From the NCBI RefSeq assembly GCF_027483985.1, contig NZ_JAIXTJ010000009.1, forward strand, positions 1 to 64,000: 64,000 bases of DNA, given 5' to 3'. Below, one piece after another: positions 58,858 to 64,000 of the stretch. The DNA is from Flavobacterium sp. GTDB lineage: Bacteria; Bacteroidota; Bacteroidia; Flavobacteriales; Flavobacteriaceae. The translations under genes and the position numbers were made by a program. The notes under the pieces are model-generated. The model worked only from the letters and a program-made list of their open reading frames with translations. It had not been told where the DNA came from and did no database searches. The stretch's first letter is position 1. Each line of letters starts with the position of its first letter.

Positions 58858-60178
58858 AATTGAATTTAATTTTTAACAAAGAAAGTGCGTAAATAAATGC
58901 TGGTGATGCCGTTCGCATAGCAGCATGATTGATGGTTAGAAACCAAAAAACAAGAAAACAAAGCATGTAGATATGCTGTTTATTATCTAAGTATAAAAAA
59001 ATTGGTGTAAAAATCAAGATCAACAAAGACAGAATTCCTAACGAACCATGTTCCGCTAAAATTCGGGTCAACTCATCATGCGAGGCTACTAAATAACCCA
59101 TAGTTTCCGATCGTATTTCGGTACCTTTTCCTGCGCCAACGCCAAAGAAAGGATTTTCCAAAAACATCTCAATCTCTCCCATTGCCAAATCTTCTCTTCC
59201 TGTAAGTTGCGAATCCTTTACTCTTCCTGTAGCATCTTGATTGGCATAACGCTTACTTATCAATCCGCCAGTTTGCGACTCGGTATATGCCCAAGTGGAA
59301 GCCAACAATATGAAAATAAATCCAACAATATAAATCAATTTCAATTTTCCAATATTTCTAGAATAAACATAAAGAAATCCAAAAAAAACAATGATCATTA
59401 GGAAACCCGTTATCATTCCTCCACGTGAAAACGTCAACAAACCTCTATAAAGCATTAAGATACCAACTAGTAAATTTATTAGCAAAAAAGTTTTGTTTCG
59501 AGAGGCGACAATCATTCTTGCAAAAAATATAAACATCCCCAATCCCAAAGCAGTAGCCACTTGATTAGGACCAAAACCTCCTGAAGTTTCAGAATTGGAA
59601 CCGGTTGATGTAACCACTTCTTTTAATTCGGGCGTGTACAAAACCAAATACACCGCACACGAAATTATGGGCAATCCCATCAATAAAAGCAAATTATTAA
59701 TTTCTTCAAAAGAAAATTTCCGATTATAACAATATAAGGAGGCGACTCCAAGACAAAAAGCACCAGAAATATTAAACATGATGGTTTTTCTAATATTAGG
59801 CGCATCCAAACTTATGGATTGAGTAGCAATATAAACTCCGGGTAATAACAAAATAAGATAAATCCAATAAGGAATGGCATTTTTAGAGATACCGCTATAA
59901 ACCATTCCAATGGCTAAAAAAACGATAACGGAATATTTCGAAAATTCGTGGTTTGGATTTCCACCAGTCATCCGCAAAAACACCTCAACACCAACCACAT
60001 AGGCAGAAGCATAAAGTACTTCATTATTTCTATTCTTTGTCTTTACGATAAAATACAAACTTAAAAATAAAATTAAAAAGCCATAAATCTTTGAAAGAAA
60101 GGGTAGCAAATAAATAGCCACTCCAAGCGCAGCATGAAGTAATATCAAAAATAAATAGTTCTTAACTTTATTTTCCAT
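58826..60178 (-). CDS. O-antigen ligase/polymerase (Wzy/WaaL-like)
   Basis: A 450-aa inner-membrane protein with about eleven spans and a large periplasmic loop (about 325-370) containing QLTGREDLAMGEIEMFLENPFFGVGAGKG and a following H in VASHDELTRI, as in the Wzy_C/O-antigen ligase family. I start at Met7 of the longest frame (ATG at 60178); its A is shared with the previous stop (TAATG). It polymerises or ligates the repeat unit. Confidence 0.88.
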   Translation of the reverse strand: MENKVKNYLFLILLHAALGVAIYLLPFLSKIYGFLILFLSLYFIVKTKNRNNEVLYASAYVVGVEVFLRMTGGNPNHEFSKYSVIVFLAIGMVYSGISKNAIPYWIYLILLLPGVYIATQSISLDAPNIRKTIMFNISGAFCLGVASLYCYNRKFSFEEINNLLLLMGLPIISCAVYLVLYTPELKEVVTSTGSNSETSGGFGPNQVATALGLGMFIFFARMIVASRNKTFLLINLLVGILMLYRGLLTFSRGGMITGFLMIIVFFGFLYVYSRNIGKLKLIYIVGFIFILLASTWAYTESQTGGLISKRYANQDATGRVKDSQLTGREDLAMGEIEMFLENPFFGVGAGKGTEIRSETMGYLVASHDELTRILAEHGSLGILSLLILIFTPIFLYLDNKQHIYMLCFLVFWFLTINHAAMRTASPAFIYALSLLKIKFNYDEEDSVHRK

Positions 60179-61251
60179 TACAAACTTAAAACCCAATTAA
60201 TATAATTAGCGATGATGGCATCTTGAGAATGATGTGCTGCTATGGTTTGGTATAATTGTATCCCCATTTTGTCTCTTAACTCCTTATGATCTATCAATTG
60301 AACCAACGATGAATAAAATTGTTCTGCATTGTAATTATCAACTAATAAACCATTTACAGTAGTAGTAATAATTTTAGGAATTTCTCCAACCTTAGTGGAA
60401 ACAACTGGTTTTTTATTCAATCCATATTCTAAAATGGCTACCGGCAAACCCTCAGATTGCGAAGATAAGACACAAATAGCACTTTGCTCAATAATATTTT
60501 GAGTATCGTTACGAGAATCATATAGAAACAGAACATTCGAAAGGAAATGGTCTTGAATTTCATTCTTTAACTTATCAGAATAGGCATCCTGAAAATCTTT
60601 TCCGACCAAGTGAATGGTCCAATCAGGATGGGATATTTTCAGTTTTTGAGCAACTTCAACTAAAAGAAAATGATTCTTTTGAAATCGTAAATTAGCCAAA
60701 CATAAAATACGTTTGCCTTCTACCCCAAACAACTGAGTTTCTTTTTTCTGCAGATGATCTAATACCGTAAAATTGGGTAAATAAAGTACTTTGGCACAAT
60801 TCAATTCTTTTTCAGCCCATTTTTTCAACTGATCGTTAACCACAATGATGCCTTTGAAAAAGAAAGAAGTAAACTTGAGAACAAACGATTTTTGAGAACT
60901 AATAAACTCACTCAAACCGTTATGATCGTGCCAAATAATTTGCACTTTTGGCAAAACTAATTTGGTTAAAAACGCCGTAAAAAAAGAACTACTATGCGCT
61001 TGCAAATGCGTAATTTTGTTTACAATGCAATACCTACGCAACTTAAAAACAGCTTGTAAATCTAACTTCGACTTTCTATTTAAAAACAAATAATTTACGT
61101 TGGCCGCTAGTTGACTTTTTAAAATGCCTTCTTTTCGAGTGGCAACTAATCCTGAAAATTCAATAGCGTTTGCTAAAGCATTAGCATAGTTCACGGCCAT
61201 TTTTTCAGCACCGCCGATATCCAACGAATCAATTATTTGAAGCACTCTCAT
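60178..61251 (-). CDS. GT4-family glycosyltransferase
   Basis: A 357-aa transferase starting MRVLQIIDSLDIGGAEKMAVNYANAL (GT4 N-terminal pattern) with the donor motif SSQSEGLPVAILEYGLNKKPVVST (about 263-286). Cytosolic. It overlaps its upstream and downstream genes by one base each, so the cluster is transcribed as one unit. Sugar specificity unknown. Confidence 0.9.
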   Translation of the reverse strand: MRVLQIIDSLDIGGAEKMAVNYANALANAIEFSGLVATRKEGILKSQLAANVNYLFLNRKSKLDLQAVFKLRRYCIVNKITHLQAHSSSFFTAFLTKLVLPKVQIIWHDHNGLSEFISSQKSFVLKFTSFFFKGIIVVNDQLKKWAEKELNCAKVLYLPNFTVLDHLQKKETQLFGVEGKRILCLANLRFQKNHFLLVEVAQKLKISHPDWTIHLVGKDFQDAYSDKLKNEIQDHFLSNVLFLYDSRNDTQNIIEQSAICVLSSQSEGLPVAILEYGLNKKPVVSTKVGEIPKIITTTVNGLLVDNYNAEQFYSSLVQLIDHKELRDKMGIQLYQTIAAHHSQDAIIANYINWVLSL

Positions 61252-62366
61252 TACGCTAACATTTTCTTTATTTCTTGTTCAAATTTATCAATTGTAAATT
61301 GATGTGACCAATTTGAAGCAAGATTTATTTTTTTCTGATAGAATTCAAAGTCATTTATATGTTCTATTAAAGAAGTAACATCCGAATCTAAATCTAAATT
61401 CAAGATGATGCCTCTGTTTTGATGATCCAACATAGTACTAATGCACGAAACCGGAGTAGCAACCGGCAAACAGTTCCAAAACATTGCTTCTGCAACAACT
61501 TTAGGCCAACCCTCACTCAATGATGGTAAAAGCAAAAAATGCGCTTCTTTATAATTTGCAATCATTTCTTCTTTCGTAACATTGCCTTTAAGAGCAATAA
61601 AACCATCAGATTTTGTTTCAGAAATTGATAAACATAGTTGATCTTTTAATAAGCCATCGCCATATATATCAAGTGAAACATCAAATCCTTTTGATTTCAA
61701 TTTTCTAACTAAATCGATGGCATATTGAGGTTGCTTCCCTTTTGATAAAGTACCCACAAACAAAAATTTGATACCCGATGCAAATGATTTTACTGCTAAG
61801 TCTTCAATTTGTGAATTAAGGTAAGTTGCTGTAAAGAAAGGATAAACGTTTTTAGACTGATTGCTCCATTCACCATAAACTAAAACCTTACAATTTTTGG
61901 TTAAAAGTGTCGAACTTAAGATCTTTTTTTGCCAAACATAAGTCTGAGGTTGTTTGGATTGCATGTCCCAATTGCCTGCATATTTAGCGGTTTTATTTTT
62001 AGATGGAAAAAACATTTGAGCCAAACTACCTAATAATCCCATATTACCTGGACAGCGCAAATGAATGTGATTGGATTTGCGCATACTTTGAATTATTTTA
62101 AAAAAAAGTAAGGGCAATAAAAACAAGGTTTTCAAACCATTTTTTAATCCAATAAGTGAAAATTTCGGAACCGTAACGAACTCAATATTTGGATGATCAT
62201 AAAAAGTATGTATAGAATTTACCTCTTGGTCTTGCAAAGGAGCAACAACAATAACCTTATCGACATACTTTAACCAAATATTCATTTCATTCACATAAGG
62301 AGCATAACCATAATAATGATTGCCCTTTTTTATATGAACGACATGGGTAATAATGCAAAAAGTCAT
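61251..62366 (-). CDS. Glycosyltransferase, GT-B fold
   Basis: A 371-aa transferase. It starts MTFCIITHVVHIKKGNHYYGYAPY, and the C-terminal domain includes FVGTLSKGKQPQYAIDLV (about 205-222) and LLPSLSEGWPKVVAEAMFWNCLPVAT (about 280-305). GT4-like but more divergent than its neighbour. Role in assembling the same surface polysaccharide is inferred from the shared operon. Confidence 0.88.
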   Translation of the reverse strand: MTFCIITHVVHIKKGNHYYGYAPYVNEMNIWLKYVDKVIVVAPLQDQEVNSIHTFYDHPNIEFVTVPKFSLIGLKNGLKTLFLLPLLFFKIIQSMRKSNHIHLRCPGNMGLLGSLAQMFFPSKNKTAKYAGNWDMQSKQPQTYVWQKKILSSTLLTKNCKVLVYGEWSNQSKNVYPFFTATYLNSQIEDLAVKSFASGIKFLFVGTLSKGKQPQYAIDLVRKLKSKGFDVSLDIYGDGLLKDQLCLSISETKSDGFIALKGNVTKEEMIANYKEAHFLLLPSLSEGWPKVVAEAMFWNCLPVATPVSCISTMLDHQNRGIILNLDLDSDVTSLIEHINDFEFYQKKINLASNWSHQFTIDKFEQEIKKMLA

Positions 62367-63376
62367 TGGTTCTCTTTGGGTTTATTAAACATCAAACTAA
62401 ACCAGCCAACAAGTCTGCCTACAGATTCTGTAAAAGCTTCTTTTTTTTCAATGGTGGTAAAAACGTTGGTAAACCTTATTGATAGTAAAAGTAGTGAAAT
62501 CAAATTCCATTTTAATCTAGCTTTAAGACTCGGATTCGGATATTTCACGCGCCAAACATACCAACCATTTCTTACTACCATTTTACCATAAGTATACTTA
62601 TTGGGTCTACCACTTCCATCGTGAAAATGAGCAAGTTTAGCATTCGTATTGAGATACAATTTCCCTAAATTAGATAATCTAAACGTATAATCTGCGTCTT
62701 CATACAACCCATATCCTTGAAAATAAGTTGAAAATTTATGCTGATCGAGTACTTCCTTTTTAAAAGAAGATACGCCGCCCATAAATTGCTGAACTTCATA
62801 TATTTTGCCAGTTGGTGGTAAAAAACCAACACTCCTACCGTGAGAAAACTCAGGCATAAAACAAGGTGGCAAATTAGAATCTAAGCCAAGTTTTTTTCTA
62901 ATCACAAAGCGCGAACCATCTTTTTTTTTCCAACCATCATAATAGTATTCTTTTATATTGGATTGGTAACCTGAAGATGCTTGTTCCCAAACGGTTTCAT
63001 TAGTAATATAACCTCCTACGCCAAGCGCATCGGGAAAAACAGTGTAAGTATGTAGTAGTTGTTCGAAATAATCTGGTTCCAAAATGGTATCGTCATCAAG
63101 AAAACATACAACATCCATAGCAGAATTAACCTTTTTGATTCCAAAATTACGTTGCTTGGTCAAACCTCTTTCGTGGTCGGGAACTTTAAAATAGTGTAAA
63201 TTTGCAAAGGGATGTTTTTTTAAAATCGTTTCCGTTTCAAGATTCGTTGATCCATCGATAATCAAAATCTCATTAGGATATAGCGTTTGTTCTTTTACGG
63301 AATTTAACAAACTCAGTAAAGGCATAGCACGCATGTAAGTGCAAATTATCAACGAAAAGGGTACGGTTTGATGCAC
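62363..63376 (-). CDS. GT2-family glycosyltransferase
   Basis: A 337-aa GT-A transferase: FSLIICTYMRAMPLLSLLNS (about 7-26), the acidic DxD-type VVCFLDDDTILEPDYF (about 89-104), a central GVSSFKKEVLD and DADYTFRLSNLG (about 215-235). Overlaps its downstream neighbour by 4 bp. Sugar unknown. It is a cytosolic-face enzyme of the polysaccharide cluster. Confidence 0.9.
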   Translation of the reverse strand: MHQTVPFSLIICTYMRAMPLLSLLNSVKEQTLYPNEILIIDGSTNLETETILKKHPFANLHYFKVPDHERGLTKQRNFGIKKVNSAMDVVCFLDDDTILEPDYFEQLLHTYTVFPDALGVGGYITNETVWEQASSGYQSNIKEYYYDGWKKKDGSRFVIRKKLGLDSNLPPCFMPEFSHGRSVGFLPPTGKIYEVQQFMGGVSSFKKEVLDQHKFSTYFQGYGLYEDADYTFRLSNLGKLYLNTNAKLAHFHDGSGRPNKYTYGKMVVRNGWYVWRVKYPNPSLKARLKWNLISLLLLSIRFTNVFTTIEKKEAFTESVGRLVGWFSLMFNKPKENQ

Positions 63377-63381
63377 TGATT

Positions 63382-64000
63382 TTACAGTTTAGTAGCTATA
63401 AAAATTAAATTATTATATCCTTTTTTTCTATCGTAAGATTTGCCTTGTTGTTGATAAAACTCCTCTAAAGATAGCACTTCAACAGCACTAAATCCGGAAG
63501 CAGTAAGATCTTTTAGCAATTGTTTTTTGGCGTAGTAATAACCAGGAACAGAGAAACCATTAAAACCTGTATTTCTATTTCCTACTCGAGGTCCGAGTAC
63601 AAAAGAAAAAAGAGATCTAATTTGAAAATAAAGTGTTTTTAATGGCGCACCAACTTGATTGTGGACGGTTCCAATTAATAAGCCGTTATCCTTTAACAAG
63701 TGCAATGAATTATTAAAAATTGCCATTCGGTCATTTCGATTCGGAACATAAGTCAACATCGAATTAAAAATGGTCACGACCTCAAAAGTGTTTTTGGGTT
63801 CAGTAAATGCAACCGCATTAGCAACAGCAGTCTTGGTGATACCACTCAAACCCCAAAGTTGCAAATTTTCATTACACTTAGCAATCATATTTTCCGATAT
63901 ATCGGAAGCTAATATAAAATCAGGTTGGTACACTTCGGCAATAGATTCTACTTCTCTACCAGTACCACAACCAAATACTTTGATATTTTTTATTTTACCA
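63382..64000 (-). CDS. Class I SAM-dependent methyltransferase (5' end beyond window)
   Basis: The frame continues past the right edge without a stop. Codons upstream of the GTG at 63933 read KVFGCGTGREVESIAE, which is motif I of a SAM methyltransferase, so the gene is not starting at 63933 and its 5' end lies outside. The rest shows DISENMIAKCNENLQ and a conserved FNSMLTYV segment, then MLYF-type C-terminal helices. It probably methylates a sugar of the polysaccharide. 205 codons are visible. Confidence 0.88.
   Translation of the reverse strand, partial: GKIKNIKVFGCGTGREVESIAEVYQPDFILASDISENMIAKCNENLQLWGLSGITKTAVANAVAFTEPKNTFEVVTIFNSMLTYVPNRNDRMAIFNNSLHLLKDNGLLIGTVHNQVGAPLKTLYFQIRSLFSFVLGPRVGNRNTGFNGFSVPGYYYAKKQLLKDLTASGFSAVEVLSLEEFYQQQGKSYDRKKGYNNLIFIATKL

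Noticed and set aside
1..64000. Mobile elements, prophage or CRISPR array
   Set aside because: I found no transposase, integrase, terminal inverted repeat set or spacer-repeat array anywhere in the window.

Overview
The window looks like chromosomal DNA of a Flavobacteriaceae bacterium, most likely Flavobacterium. The support is low GC, promoters of the Bacteroidota type (TTG, about 20 bp, TAnnTTTG), almost no Shine-Dalgarno sites, and gene content typical of the family: split transketolase, DUF4105, a PorV/PorQ-like protein, and flavobacterial Tgt, RecQ and infC variants. I see no transposase, integrase, phage gene or CRISPR array. The 5' end of the last gene runs off the right edge.

Layout. 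0.3-3.8 kb: translation operon thrS-infC-rpmI-rplT; infC seems to start at a non-canonical ATA codon. 3.8-9.4 kb: a Cys/Gly-tailed membrane protein, then a cyanophycin locus (isoaspartyl peptidase, cyanophycinase, and divergent cyanophycin synthetase). 9.4-14.6 kb: DinB-like protein, U32 RNA-hydroxylase-like protein, a small metal-binding protein and a DPP-IV peptidase; the last two are preceded by near-identical copies of one terminator/leader cassette. 14.6-20.0 kb: the accessory region described next. 20-26.5 kb: dnaB, accA, EamA transporter, lptG, tgt and a lone receiver protein. 26.6-29.4 kb: split transketolase with an unknown secreted protein coupled between its halves, then tRNA-Thr. 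29.4-38.6 kb: manA, bcp, queD, idi, a lipoprotein MsrB-MsrA fusion, a MORN-repeat protein and an FAD protein. 38.6-46.9 kb: an arsenosugar (ArsM/ArsS) cluster with accessory genes. 46.9-56.4 kb: recQ, kdsD-tatC-lptB, lysozyme, pssA, and PorV-like plus DUF4105 proteins. 56.4-64.0 kb: an exopolysaccharide/O-antigen cluster read leftward.

Most interesting: the region 16.6-20.0 kb. Two operons point at each other and their last genes overlap at a CTAG. Each starts with nearly the same 16-bp palindrome (CACGTA-4 nt-TACGTG), 22-23 bp upstream of a flavobacterial -7 box. Each first encodes a 45/46-residue single-span membrane peptide whose stop codon is one base from the ATG of a soluble protein. 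In one operon that protein is 193 aa and aligns by eye with ribosome-inactivating proteins (ricin/Shiga A-chain fold), including the SEAxRF active-site motif and the later tryptophan. In the other it is a 103-aa flavobacterial protein of unknown function, followed by a multi-span membrane protein, a HisKA_3 histidine kinase and a LuxR-type response regulator. I infer that the regulator binds the palindrome and drives both operons, which would be a two-component-controlled, apparently cytosolic rRNA N-glycosidase-like protein.
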